Source of the DNA: Flectobacillus sp. BAB-3569
GTDB taxonomy: Bacteria; Bacteroidota; Bacteroidia; Cytophagales; Spirosomataceae
Length of the DNA stretch: 64,000 nucleotides
Direction: 5' to 3'
NCBI RefSeq assembly: GCF_002270355.1
Contig: NZ_NJFZ01000021.1
Span: 1-64,000 of the forward strand
The notes under the pieces were generated by a model. That model had not been told where the DNA came from and did no database searches. It saw nothing but the letters and a program-made list of their open reading frames with translations. Positions 34,186-42,360 of this stretch are shown piece after piece. How positions within the stretch are numbered: the first letter of the stretch is position 1; every line of letters starts with the position of its first letter. The position numbers were made by a program, and so were the translations under genes.

Positions 34186-35127
34186 GTGATACAAAAGATC
34201 TGCTTTCTCAGATATAGACAATTAATTTCAATTCTTCAAAAAACAGGTTGGATATATACTTTTCTGGCCGTTTGTCTTTTGTCAGGCTTGTTTTTGCAAC
34301 TGATTGGTATTTCTAAAATAAGTCCCTATTGGATTCTTTTTCTTCCTATTTCATATTTTCCTTTTCACCAAAACCGGAAAGATAAACGATTATTGCAACA
34401 AATTTTCTTGGAAAAAACATGGCTTGTATTTCTTTTCGAATACGAAATGTTCTCAATTCCTTTTGTTGTGTGGAATGTGCTTTGGAGTCAAAATTGGCTA
34501 TATGGGAGTTTAACCATTGGGATAGTTGCACTTATGGCAAGATTACAGCCTAATTTAGCAATCAATTGGCAAGGTTTTCAATTAAATCACCCATGGATTC
34601 CCCCCTCTCAGTTTGAATGGCGTGCCCACTTTCGACGAAACGGATGGGGGATATATAGCCTTTATCTGTTGACAATCGTAATTGGGGTATGGCATTGGGC
34701 AGGATTTATTGGACTTGGGGTGGTAACTATTAGTTTGGCAGGTTGTTACAATCATTGCGAGAGCCTATTGATATTAAAACTAGAGCATAGCAGCGCTCGA
34801 AGATTTTTAAAGGAAAAAATACTTACTCAGTATCTTCTTTTTGGCAAGTTTGTCGCACCAATTGTATTTTGGTATATATTCCGTTTTCCTGAGCACTGGT
34901 TGGCGTATCTGATTTTACTGTTCTTTTATTTTCTCAATTTTGTGGTATTGATTTTAAATAAATACAAATCCTATATCCCGAATGAATCTGTCACATCTGG
35001 AAATGTGTATGTTGGAATGATTTTGTTGGGAATGTTGCTGCCCTATTTTTTCCCTATTTCCATCGTACTTTTTGTTGTTTTCTATCCAAAAGCTATTAAA
35101 AACCTTCAAACCTACTTTTATGCTTAA
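34186..35127 (+). CDS. Multi-pass membrane protein, likely ABC transporter permease
   Basis: 313 residues with about eight hydrophobic segments and short loops. I see no named permease motif. The start is a GTG at 34186; no better ATG is in frame. The last codons overlap the next gene by 8 nt (ATGCTTAA), so translation is coupled to an ABC ATPase. This makes a permease role likely. Together they would form a compact ABC-2-like exporter with unknown substrate. The sequence is rich in Trp and Phe. Confidence 0.7.
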   Translation: MIQKICFLRYRQLISILQKTGWIYTFLAVCLLSGLFLQLIGISKISPYWILFLPISYFPFHQNRKDKRLLQQIFLEKTWLVFLFEYEMFSIPFVVWNVLWSQNWLYGSLTIGIVALMARLQPNLAINWQGFQLNHPWIPPSQFEWRAHFRRNGWGIYSLYLLTIVIGVWHWAGFIGLGVVTISLAGCYNHCESLLILKLEHSSARRFLKEKILTQYLLFGKFVAPIVFWYIFRFPEHWLAYLILLFFYFLNFVVLILNKYKSYIPNESVTSGNVYVGMILLGMLLPYFFPISIVLFVVFYPKAIKNLQTYFYA

Positions 35128-35800
35128 CGTCAATCATCTTAGTTTTTCATATGGAGAAAAGCCTGTTTTAGAAAATGTATCCTTTGAAATAAAGGGCGGA
35201 GAAATACTTGGTATCCTAGGGTTAAATGGTGCAGGGAAGTCTACTTTATTGAATCTAATAGCAGGTTTTTTGCCTTCAGAGCATGGGACAATTCATTTTC
35301 AAAATGAAGTATTGGGTCAGCAATCAATTGCGATGCTCGAAACGCATAATTATTTCTATCCGCACTTAACAGCACAAGAATATCTTCACATTTTTGTGAA
35401 GGATGGACAAATGGTAGACTTTCAATCTTGGGCAGAAATGCTGGATATACCTTTGACTCAAGAAATAGAAGGATTTTCTACTGGGATGAAAAAAAAGCTG
35501 ACATTACTGAGCATATTGTTACTTGATAGACCCATAATGATTTTCGATGAACCTTTTAATGGACTTGATTTAGAATCCAGTTTTTTGCTAAAAGAAATTA
35601 TTGTTAAATTAAAAGAAAAAGGGAAAATCATAATTCTAACCTCGCATATCCTAGAAACCCTTACAGGAATTTGTGATAAAATATTGTGGTTAAAAAGAGG
35701 AAGCGTGGAGCGTATTTTTGAGGGTTCTGCCTTTGACAAAATAGAAAAAATCCTCAAAGAAGACTGGACAAAGCTTGATACTTTGCATCATCTTCTTTGA
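35120..35800 (+). CDS. ABC transporter ATP-binding protein
   Basis: 226 residues from the ATG at 35120 (MLNVNHLSFSYGEKPVLENV). A longer upstream frame overlaps the permease gene too far to be real. Walker A GLNGAGKST at about residues 36-44, signature FSTGMKKKLTL (in place of LSGGQ), Walker B PIMIFDEPFNGLD and the switch His in LTSHILE. This is the type that drives ABC-2 exporters. The signature lacks the canonical LSGGQ, but FSTGMKKKL variants are common in such short ATPases. It ends 26 nt before the convergent E2 gene. Confidence 0.9.
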   Translation: MLNVNHLSFSYGEKPVLENVSFEIKGGEILGILGLNGAGKSTLLNLIAGFLPSEHGTIHFQNEVLGQQSIAMLETHNYFYPHLTAQEYLHIFVKDGQMVDFQSWAEMLDIPLTQEIEGFSTGMKKKLTLLSILLLDRPIMIFDEPFNGLDLESSFLLKEIIVKLKEKGKIIILTSHILETLTGICDKILWLKRGSVERIFEGSAFDKIEKILKEDWTKLDTLHHLL

Positions 35801-35825
35801 GGATTAGATACCTTTTAGATGATTG

Positions 35826-37127
35826 TTAGATAAGATTGCGTTTTGGGTCGAATCCTTCTAAATAATCAGAAACTCGTTTGACAAATTGTCCCCCAAGTGA
35901 GCCGTCTACCACACGGTGATCGTAAGAGTGAGAGATAAACATCTTCTGACGAATACCAATTAAATCACCTTGAGGTGTTTCTATGACAGATGGTTTTTTC
36001 TGAATAGCCCCAAAAGCAATAATCGCCACTTGTGGTTGCATGATGATTGGAGTTCCCATGATATTACCAAAAGTGCCAATATTTGAGATAGTATAAGTAC
36101 CACCTTCAAGGTCGTCAGGTCTGAGCTTGTTTTCACGAGCACGTTGGGTAATATCGTTGACTTTTTTAGTCAAACCAATCAAATTGTAAGAATCCGCATT
36201 ATGAATAACAGGTACAATTAGATTGCCATTTGGTAGGGCCACCGCCATACCAATATTGATATTTTTACGGTAAATAATCTTATCACCGTCCACCGAAGCA
36301 TTGATTTTTGGAAAATCTTTGATGGCTTTCACCACCGCTTCAATTAATAGCGGGGTATAAGTAATATTTTCACCATATTCCTTTTTAAAGCTATTTTTGA
36401 TACCTTCTCTCCACAAAGATACCGTGGTCATATCGGTTTCAACGAAAGAAGTTACGTGCGGAGCAATACGTTTTGAGTCAACCATACGGTCGGCAATCAT
36501 TCTACGCATACGATCCATTTGCACGATTTCGTCCTGACCAGAGAACGTAATTGGAGCGGTTTTAACTGCCTCAACCACAGGAGTTAGAGCGGCTTTTGGT
36601 GCCGTATTTACAGGATTTTTACGATTTTGGAGGTATGCCAAAATATCATGTTTGGTAACACGACCTTCTGAACCTGTTCCTGCAATTTGAGATAATTCTT
36701 GTGCTGAGATACCTTCTTCATTGGCAATACTCATGACCAATGGAGAATAAAAACGCTTAGTAGTATCTGAAGGAACTGTCTCTGTAATCGCCTGATTAGT
36801 AGGGTCTAAATTAATTCCTGTAAGCGATTGAATCTCTTCAATTTCCTTTTCGATAGTTTCTAAAACTGGCTCAGAGCTGGCTTCACCATCAGTTTCAATA
36901 ATACAGATTGGCTTTCCTATTACGGCTATATCACCTTCCTGTACCAAGTACTGTTTTACAATCCCGCTGTGCGATGAAGGGACTTCGGTATCAATTTTAT
37001 CTGTTGCCACCTCCAATAAGTATTCGTCAGCCTCAATGCGCTCGCCAACTTTCTTCAGCCACGATAGCACGGTTGCCTCCATAATACTCTCACCCATTTT
37101 GGGCATAATAATTTCAATTTGAGCCAT
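35826..37127 (-). CDS. 2-oxoacid dehydrogenase complex, dihydrolipoamide acyltransferase (E2)
   Basis: 433 residues from the ATG at 37127 (MAQIEIIMPKMGESIMEATV). Order: lipoyl domain 1-80 with the lipoylated lysine in EVATDKIDTEVPS, a peripheral-subunit-binding domain around 130-170 (SPLVMSIANEEGISAQELSQ), a linker, and the catalytic acyltransferase domain ending in HSYDHRVVDGSLGG with the DHRxxDG active site. This is the E2 of pyruvate-, 2-oxoglutarate- or branched-chain dehydrogenase; the single lipoyl domain fits the branched-chain or 2-oxoglutarate type. E1 and E3 are not in the window. cinA lies 100 nt upstream on the same strand. Confidence 0.92.
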   Translation of the reverse strand: MAQIEIIMPKMGESIMEATVLSWLKKVGERIEADEYLLEVATDKIDTEVPSSHSGIVKQYLVQEGDIAVIGKPICIIETDGEASSEPVLETIEKEIEEIQSLTGINLDPTNQAITETVPSDTTKRFYSPLVMSIANEEGISAQELSQIAGTGSEGRVTKHDILAYLQNRKNPVNTAPKAALTPVVEAVKTAPITFSGQDEIVQMDRMRRMIADRMVDSKRIAPHVTSFVETDMTTVSLWREGIKNSFKKEYGENITYTPLLIEAVVKAIKDFPKINASVDGDKIIYRKNINIGMAVALPNGNLIVPVIHNADSYNLIGLTKKVNDITQRARENKLRPDDLEGGTYTISNIGTFGNIMGTPIIMQPQVAIIAFGAIQKKPSVIETPQGDLIGIRQKMFISHSYDHRVVDGSLGGQFVKRVSDYLEGFDPKRNLI

Positions 37128-37228
37128 AATTGTAAGTTTTTTGTTTTGTTTTTGGCTGTAAAGTCTAAATTTCGGTTCACTGAGTGTACTCAAACCTCAT
37201 TTTCGGCCGAAAATCCGAAACTGTTCAG

Positions 37229-38467
37229 TTATTTCAAAACTTTTCTCAATAAATTAAGTATGTTGATAGAAGTTAAATGAATATTTTGTTCTCTAAAGCC
37301 TCCTAATTGTAGCTTTTGAGTAAATGTCTTGTCTTTTGTAGCCACAGCAATCCAAATGGTACCAACGGGTTTGTCTGGTAATCCTCCATCTGGTCCTGCG
37401 ATACCACTAGTTGCCAATCCAAAATCTGTTCCTAGTCTTTGGCGCACATTTTCTGCCATTTGAATAATAGTTTCTTCCGAAACGGCTCCAAATTGGTCTA
37501 ATGTTTCTGGTCTTACGCCAAGTTGATTGATTTTGACCGAATTATCATAGGAAATAATACTCCCCCAATAATAACTTGACGAGCCAGCCACTTTGGTGAA
37601 TTGATGGGCCAGATATCCTCCAGTACAGCTTTCGGCTGTCGAAACGGTGAAGCCTTTCTCTTTTAAAAGTCGTCCTACGGCAACTTCCAATTCGATATCT
37701 TCGAGAGCATAAATAAACTCCTCAACGATAGGAATAAGTTTTTGAACCTCGGCGGCAACTTGCGTCTTTATATCTTCCTCATTTTCGCCAAAACCCGTCA
37801 AGCGCAATTTGACGCTTCCCATCGATGGCAAATAAGCAAGTTTTATGTTTTCTGGTAAAGCATCCTCCCAGTCAGCAATTTTTTCTGCTAAAATAGATTC
37901 ACCTATCCCAACGGTTCTAATAATTTGATGAAAGATGGTAGGAGTTTTAAAGTGTCCTTGAAGTCTTGGTAATATTGCATCCGACATCAATCCTTTCATT
38001 TCGTAAGGAACTCCTGGCATCGAAATATAAATAACCTCATTATGTTCAAACCACATTCCAGGTGCAGTACCTAGTTTGTTTTGAATATAGGTGGCATTTA
38101 GTGGTAATTCGGCTTGTCCTAAGTTGAGTCCTGTAACTTCTCTGCCTCTTTTTTGGAAAAAAGCCTTAAGGTCAATTAGAGCTAGTTCGTGGACTGCTAA
38201 TTCAGTACCGAAAAACTTACAAAACGTTTTTTTAGTAATATCATCTTTTGTTGGTCCCAAACCTCCCGTAACTAATACTACATCCGCGCGACTCGAAGCC
38301 TCAGAAAAAATAGTAAGAATTGCCTCTTCCGTGTCACCAACCGAAGATTTTCGAACGGTTTTGATACCAATTTTATCCAATTCTGCACTAATCCATTGTG
38401 TATTAGTGTCTGTAATCTGACCATACAGGATTTCATCCCCAATTGTAATAATCTCTGCTTTAATCAT
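37229..38467 (-). CDS. cinA: CinA: nicotinamide-nucleotide amidohydrolase / competence-damage protein
   Basis: 412 residues, full two-domain form. The N-terminal MoCF-like domain has IITIGDEILYGQITDTN and TGGLGPTKDDITK. The C-terminal PncC domain has STAESCTGGYLAH, with Ser and Lys dyad region, and GIAGPDGGLPDKPVGT. CinA deamidates NMN in pyridine-nucleotide salvage and the N-domain hydrolyses ADP-ribose-type substrates. The start ATG at 38467 (MIKAEIITIGDE) is clear. Confidence 0.95.
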   Translation of the reverse strand: MIKAEIITIGDEILYGQITDTNTQWISAELDKIGIKTVRKSSVGDTEEAILTIFSEASSRADVVLVTGGLGPTKDDITKKTFCKFFGTELAVHELALIDLKAFFQKRGREVTGLNLGQAELPLNATYIQNKLGTAPGMWFEHNEVIYISMPGVPYEMKGLMSDAILPRLQGHFKTPTIFHQIIRTVGIGESILAEKIADWEDALPENIKLAYLPSMGSVKLRLTGFGENEEDIKTQVAAEVQKLIPIVEEFIYALEDIELEVAVGRLLKEKGFTVSTAESCTGGYLAHQFTKVAGSSSYYWGSIISYDNSVKINQLGVRPETLDQFGAVSEETIIQMAENVRQRLGTDFGLATSGIAGPDGGLPDKPVGTIWIAVATKDKTFTQKLQLGGFREQNIHLTSINILNLLRKVLK

Positions 38468-38745
38468 TGCTTAAAAGGTTCAAGATGCTTTTGGAACTGA
38501 TTTATTCATTTTTGTAGAGAACAAACCACTCTGATTCGGATAAGCCCTGCTAAGAATTCATTATTTTTGTTCAAAATTACACATTTTCGGCACTTTTGTC
38601 GTTTAAATAAAAGGTACAAAACAAAAGATTTTAAAAGAGTCAGGGTTAAAATCTAAGATTTTGTTACTTCTATTCACTCTTAAAGTCTGAAAATGAAAGT
38701 AATCGAGACCTATTTGGTTCTCTTAATTTAAACAACATCTTATTT

Positions 38746-39474
38746 ATGAAAAGAATTCTTATCGCCATTTGCCTAATGGGTACAGTAACTAGTTGTCAAT
38801 CTCAAAACCTAGGAAATATTTTAAAACAAGCAAATGATGTATTGGCAAACGCAAGTAAAGGAGGGCTCACTTCTGAAGAAATAGGGAAAGGCTTAAAAGA
38901 GGCATTGACGGTTGGTATTAAAAACTCTTCAGCTCAAGCGGGTGCGCTTGATGGATTTTTGGGTAATCAAACCATTAAATTATTGTTTCCACCAGAAGCG
39001 CAAAAAGTGGAAGCGAAGCTTCGTCAAATTGGCTTAGGAAGTGAATGTGATAAGTTTATTACAACTTTGAATAGAGGTGCAGAGAAAGCGGCTGGTCAAG
39101 CAGTGCCAATATTTGTGGATGCCATTAGTAAAATGACGATTCAAGATGCTTTGAGTATTTTGAAAGGAGATAAAGATGCTGCAACGCAATATCTAAAAAG
39201 AACATCGTCGGATGCACTGGCTAAAGCATTTGCTCCTATCATGGAGGAATCTATCAATTCGACAGGAGCAACCAAATTGTATGGTGATATTGCGACTACT
39301 TATAACAAGATTCCGTTTACTGCACAAAAGCTAAATCCAGATTTGAAAGGATACGCTACACAAAAAGCAATTGATGGTTTATTTGTATTGGTGGCTCAGG
39401 AGGAACAAAAGATTCGTGAGAATCCTGCTGCCCGTGTGACAGACCTTCTCAAAAAAGTATTTGGTTCGAACTAG
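38746..39474 (+). CDS. DUF4197 lipoprotein
   Basis: 242 residues. A lipoprotein signal with lipobox TVTSC, cysteine at residue 17, then a helical domain matching DUF4197: LTSEEIGKGLKEALTVGI, LLFPPEAQKVEAKLR, AISKMTIQDALSILKG and YATQKAIDGLFVLVAQEE. Function unknown; such proteins are periplasmic or outer-membrane anchored. The gap upstream, 38468-38745, shows no gene. The gene is alone on its strand, followed 135 nt later by gldC. Confidence 0.87.
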   Translation: MKRILIAICLMGTVTSCQSQNLGNILKQANDVLANASKGGLTSEEIGKGLKEALTVGIKNSSAQAGALDGFLGNQTIKLLFPPEAQKVEAKLRQIGLGSECDKFITTLNRGAEKAAGQAVPIFVDAISKMTIQDALSILKGDKDAATQYLKRTSSDALAKAFAPIMEESINSTGATKLYGDIATTYNKIPFTAQKLNPDLKGYATQKAIDGLFVLVAQEEQKIRENPAARVTDLLKKVFGSN

Positions 39475-39609
39475 TTTTTTGTGCTAAATTCGTTGTAAGC
39501 TTTTGTTTGCACAAAGCAAACTTTTCGGCGGAAAACGCTGTTTCATCTGAAAGCTTTAATTTTCCAATATACAGACTTGCCTAAAATGTGAGCAAGTGAA
39601 GAATTTATC

Positions 39610-39963
39610 ATGAAAAAATCAGAAATCAATTTTCAAGTAACATTAGACGACCAAAGTATTCCTGAACAAATTCAGTGGACTGCTACCGAAAACCCTAACG
39701 AAGGAATTGAGGAAACAAAATCTATCTTTATTGGTGTTTGGGATCACTACCACAAAGGAACACTTGCTTTGCCTTTATGGACTAAAGATATGGATGTACT
39801 TGAAATGAAACGTTTCTATATCGAGATGATGGGAAGTATCGCAGAAGCCGCTATCCGTGCTACGGGCGATGAAGCCATGGCTATCAAAATCGACGCATTA
39901 TGTAAAGATTTGAGTCAAACTTTGAAGGAGGAAATGAAAGCCGCTCAACAGCAACAAGCTTAA
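39610..39963 (+). CDS. gldC: Gliding motility protein GldC
   Basis: 117 residues, the usual length. It matches GldC: KKSEINFQVTLDDQSIPEQI at the N-terminus, IQWTATENPNEG, SIFIGVWDHYHKGTLALPLW, and a C-terminal helix ending in a run of Gln. It is a soluble protein found with GldB in the gliding machinery of Bacteroidota. Here gldB and the other gld genes are not adjacent. A long, strong terminator follows at once. Confidence 0.92.
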   Translation: MKKSEINFQVTLDDQSIPEQIQWTATENPNEGIEETKSIFIGVWDHYHKGTLALPLWTKDMDVLEMKRFYIEMMGSIAEAAIRATGDEAMAIKIDALCKDLSQTLKEEMKAAQQQQA

Positions 39964-39977
39964 TTCTCCAAGATTAG

Positions 39978-40017
39978 AAAGCTGATTATGTTGGAAACCT
40001 CCAGCATAATCAGCTTT
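39978..40017 (+). terminator. Terminator of gldC
   Basis: 18-bp stem AAAGCTGATTATGTTGGA / TCCAGCATAATCAGCTTT (one G-T pair), 4-nt loop, T6 tail. Confidence 0.93.
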
Positions 40018-40068
40018 TTTATGGTAAATACAGTCGTTGTTTTTAACTATATCCCTAATACTTGCACT

Positions 40069-41100
40069 ATGAAAAGAGTTCTTCCGAGTATCGCTGTTTT
40101 GTTGCTACTGAGTCTTTCTTCAATCGCCCAAAGAGGCGTTAATTTTATTTCTGGTGGAAATTTAAGAACCGTATTTGACTTGGCAAAAGTCCAAAATAAG
40201 GCGGTTTTTTTGGAAGCTTATGCACCCACTTGCCATGTTTGTATGGCATTTAAACCTACATTCGAGAATCAACAAGTTGGAGATATTTACAATAAAAACT
40301 ATATCTCCTATAAATTGGATATGACTTCGCCAGAGGCGGCTGGTTTTTTACAAAAACAAAATATTTGGATTCCATCAACGCCAACTTTGTTGTTTTTTGA
40401 TAAGGATGTAAAATTAATGCACATTGCTATTATGGGAGAAAATACCAACTCACCTGAAGCGCTTATTTCGTCGGCAATGATTGCAATGAACCCACAAAAA
40501 CGGGCAACTGCCTACAAAGCTATTTATCAGAGCGGCAACAGAACTACTAATTTCTTAATTGACTATGGATACATGGCTCGCATCTTGAAAGATACAGTGA
40601 TGAATATTACTGTTTTGAAAACCTATGCCAAATCTATTCCGACGTCTCAGTACACAAGTAATGTAAATTTTGCAGTACTTCAAAAAGCCATTATGGATGA
40701 TGAGAATCCACTTTTTGTGTACATGATTAACCACCTTGCAGAATTTAATGCCAAGTTTGATAAAAATTTAGTCAAGCAAACAGCAGAGAATATCATTATG
40801 TACTCGCTCTATTCGAGTAGGGGAAATAAGTATTCATCTGCTAAAATCGCCCAAGTGAAAGCAAATTTGGCTAAACTAGGTGTAACTCAAAAAGCTATAG
40901 GCGTGCGAATCTTCCGCGAGGAGGCCACTGCATTGTTTAGAGAAGGTAAATCTGCGGAGGCGATTAAAATATTAGAATCCATTATAGATGCGAAAACAGA
41001 TAAGGCAAGCTATGCTTATCTAAGCAATTTTGTAAAATCTAGAACTTCAGATAAAGCTGCTTTAGCGAAGGCTACAATCTGGGCTGCAAAAGGGCGTTAA
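40069..41100 (+). CDS. Exported thioredoxin-fold protein
   Basis: 343 residues from the ATG at 40069. The frame extends 27 codons upstream into the gldC terminator, so that longer start is rejected. Signal peptide 1-20 (ending SSIAQ). A thioredoxin domain follows with AYAPTCHVCMAF (CxxC, here CHVC) near 56-62 and a STPTLLFFDKD cis-proline strand. The C-terminal 200 residues are helical, perhaps TPR-like (AEAIKILESIIDAKTDKASY). It probably acts in the periplasm in disulfide reduction or exchange. The leader is short; a weak TAATACTTG lies about 5 nt before the ATG. Confidence 0.85.
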   Translation: MKRVLPSIAVLLLLSLSSIAQRGVNFISGGNLRTVFDLAKVQNKAVFLEAYAPTCHVCMAFKPTFENQQVGDIYNKNYISYKLDMTSPEAAGFLQKQNIWIPSTPTLLFFDKDVKLMHIAIMGENTNSPEALISSAMIAMNPQKRATAYKAIYQSGNRTTNFLIDYGYMARILKDTVMNITVLKTYAKSIPTSQYTSNVNFAVLQKAIMDDENPLFVYMINHLAEFNAKFDKNLVKQTAENIIMYSLYSSRGNKYSSAKIAQVKANLAKLGVTQKAIGVRIFREEATALFREGKSAEAIKILESIIDAKTDKASYAYLSNFVKSRTSDKAALAKATIWAAKGR

Positions 41101-41118
41101 TCTGTAAGATATTAAAAC

Positions 41119-41155
41119 AAAAAAGGTGAATGACTCTATATCATTCACCTTTTTT
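41119..41155. terminator. Bidirectional terminator
   Basis: AAAAAAGGTGAATGA / TCATTCACCTTTTTT, perfect stem, 7-nt loop, between convergent genes. Confidence 0.92.
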
Positions 41156-41704
41156 TTAGATTTTGTCTATGTATTCAAAGCTGGTCCTCAAAATATAGGC
41201 CGAATCTTCATCTCCCAATTGTACGGCTTGTTGAAAATCTTCAATAGCGTTTTTCCGTTGACCCAATTGGTATCTCGCAATACCTCGCCATCGAAGGGCA
41301 ATCGGATTTTCACTTCTAAAATGCCAATCGGCTTTGTCAAACTCCAAAAAAGCGCCATCATAATCTTCCAGCTTGTAAAGAATCTTTCCTTTGGTAACAT
41401 AAGATTCCCCAACCGTATTATCAAAACTCAACGATTGTTCGATATCGTATAATGCCGAGTATAAATTTCCCAACTGTAAATTACAGAGCGAGCGATAGTA
41501 ATGCGCTTTGGCTGATTTTGGAAAGCGCTTTAGTTTTTCAGAAAAAAAAGAAAGTGCCTCTTTATATTTTCTGTGGTGAATAAGATGTTCACCATCTTCA
41601 AGCTTTTCTTTATTTTTGATGGTAATAAACTTCTCTTCTATCCAATTGAAAAACATCAATGTTAGAACATAAGGCAAAAAGAAAAAGAGGACTAACCATT
41701 CCAT
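41156..41704 (-). CDS. Membrane-anchored TPR protein
   Basis: 182 residues. One N-terminal membrane helix (residues 3-20), then about three TPR-like repeats: GEHLIHHRKYKEALSFFSEK, HYYRSLCNLQLGNLYSALYD, and GIARYQLGQRKNAIEDF. TPR domains mediate protein contacts, so an adaptor at the inner membrane is likely. No specific partner is indicated. It is first of a minus-strand row with the MmcQ/YjbR and DUF6728-like genes upstream. Confidence 0.75.
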   Translation of the reverse strand: MEWLVLFFFLPYVLTLMFFNWIEEKFITIKNKEKLEDGEHLIHHRKYKEALSFFSEKLKRFPKSAKAHYYRSLCNLQLGNLYSALYDIEQSLSFDNTVGESYVTKGKILYKLEDYDGAFLEFDKADWHFRSENPIALRWRGIARYQLGQRKNAIEDFQQAVQLGDEDSAYILRTSFEYIDKI

Positions 41705-41728
41705 AGTACACGAACAATTGCTATTGGT

Positions 41729-42082
41729 TTATAATTGTGCTAACTCTGCTTGAAGTTTTTTGGTTAAACCCGACGCTACAATTTCATAAGAGTGGTCTAT
41801 GAGTTCAGTCGCCATCTTCGTAGGAGTTCTTTCAAAATTAACGGTATTCCAATGTTTTTTGTTCATGTGGTACCCAGGAATAATAAAAGAAAATTCCTCC
41901 CGAAGAGAAATTGCTTTTTCAGGCTCACATTTTAGATTTACCGTAAAAACCTCACTATCCAGTCCTGTCAGAGCAAATATTTTTCCCATGACTTTATACA
42001 CCAAGGTCTCTGGCCCGAAAGGAAGTTCTTCTGTAACGCCTTTTTTTGATAAACAATATTCCCTGAACTGTTCGATATCCAT
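41729..42082 (-). CDS. MmcQ/YjbR-family protein
   Basis: 117 residues, typical length. Family features: an N-terminal DIEQFREYCLSKKGVTEELPFG, then VYKVMGKIFALTGLD, VNLKCEPEKAISLREEF, and PGYHMNKKHWNTV. The fold resembles CyaY and is thought to bind DNA in some members; the function is not established. It lies 10 nt downstream of the small membrane gene and 24 nt upstream of the TPR gene, so the three may be one operon. Confidence 0.87.
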   Translation of the reverse strand: MDIEQFREYCLSKKGVTEELPFGPETLVYKVMGKIFALTGLDSEVFTVNLKCEPEKAISLREEFSFIIPGYHMNKKHWNTVNFERTPTKMATELIDHSYEIVASGLTKKLQAELAQL

Positions 42083-42092
42083 AAAATTATCA

Positions 42093-42281
42093 CTAGCGTA
42101 TAAAAGCGCGATAAATCATAACGACTAAACAAACCAAAAACATCAAAATCGAAATTTTGTTGATGAAGTGCATCGTGCGCAAGTTGAAACTTGTTGGTTT
42201 TGAAGGATCTGGTTTTGAGAAAACTCTTAGAAAATAACCAAAGGCTTCACCTAATTTGAATTGATCTTTGAGACGACTCAT
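42093..42281 (-). CDS. Small membrane protein, probably DUF6728
   Basis: 62 residues: an N-terminal soluble part (MSRLKDQFKLGEAFGYFLRV) and one membrane helix at about 40-60 (KISILMFLVCLVVMIYRAFI). It resembles the short DUF6728 proteins of Bacteroidota, which I recognise only from general form. Function unknown. It lies 10 nt upstream of the MmcQ/YjbR gene, and 80 nt downstream of ispG on the same strand. Confidence 0.6.
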   Translation of the reverse strand: MSRLKDQFKLGEAFGYFLRVFSKPDPSKPTSFNLRTMHFINKISILMFLVCLVVMIYRAFIR

Positions 42282-42360
42282 GGCTTTTTAAATCTATTGT
42301 GAAACAATATTTATTTGAGTGTGAATTTTTATGGCTAACATAAAGATTCGAATTTTAACT

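Noticed and set aside
35072-35119. N-terminal extension of the ABC ATPase
   Set aside because: It lies wholly inside the permease gene and is not like ABC ATPases; the overlapping ATG at 35120 is the natural start.
39988-40068. Longer start for the thioredoxin-fold protein
   Set aside because: It begins inside the gldC terminator stem and lacks the signal peptide at its end; the ATG at 40069 gives a clean signal.
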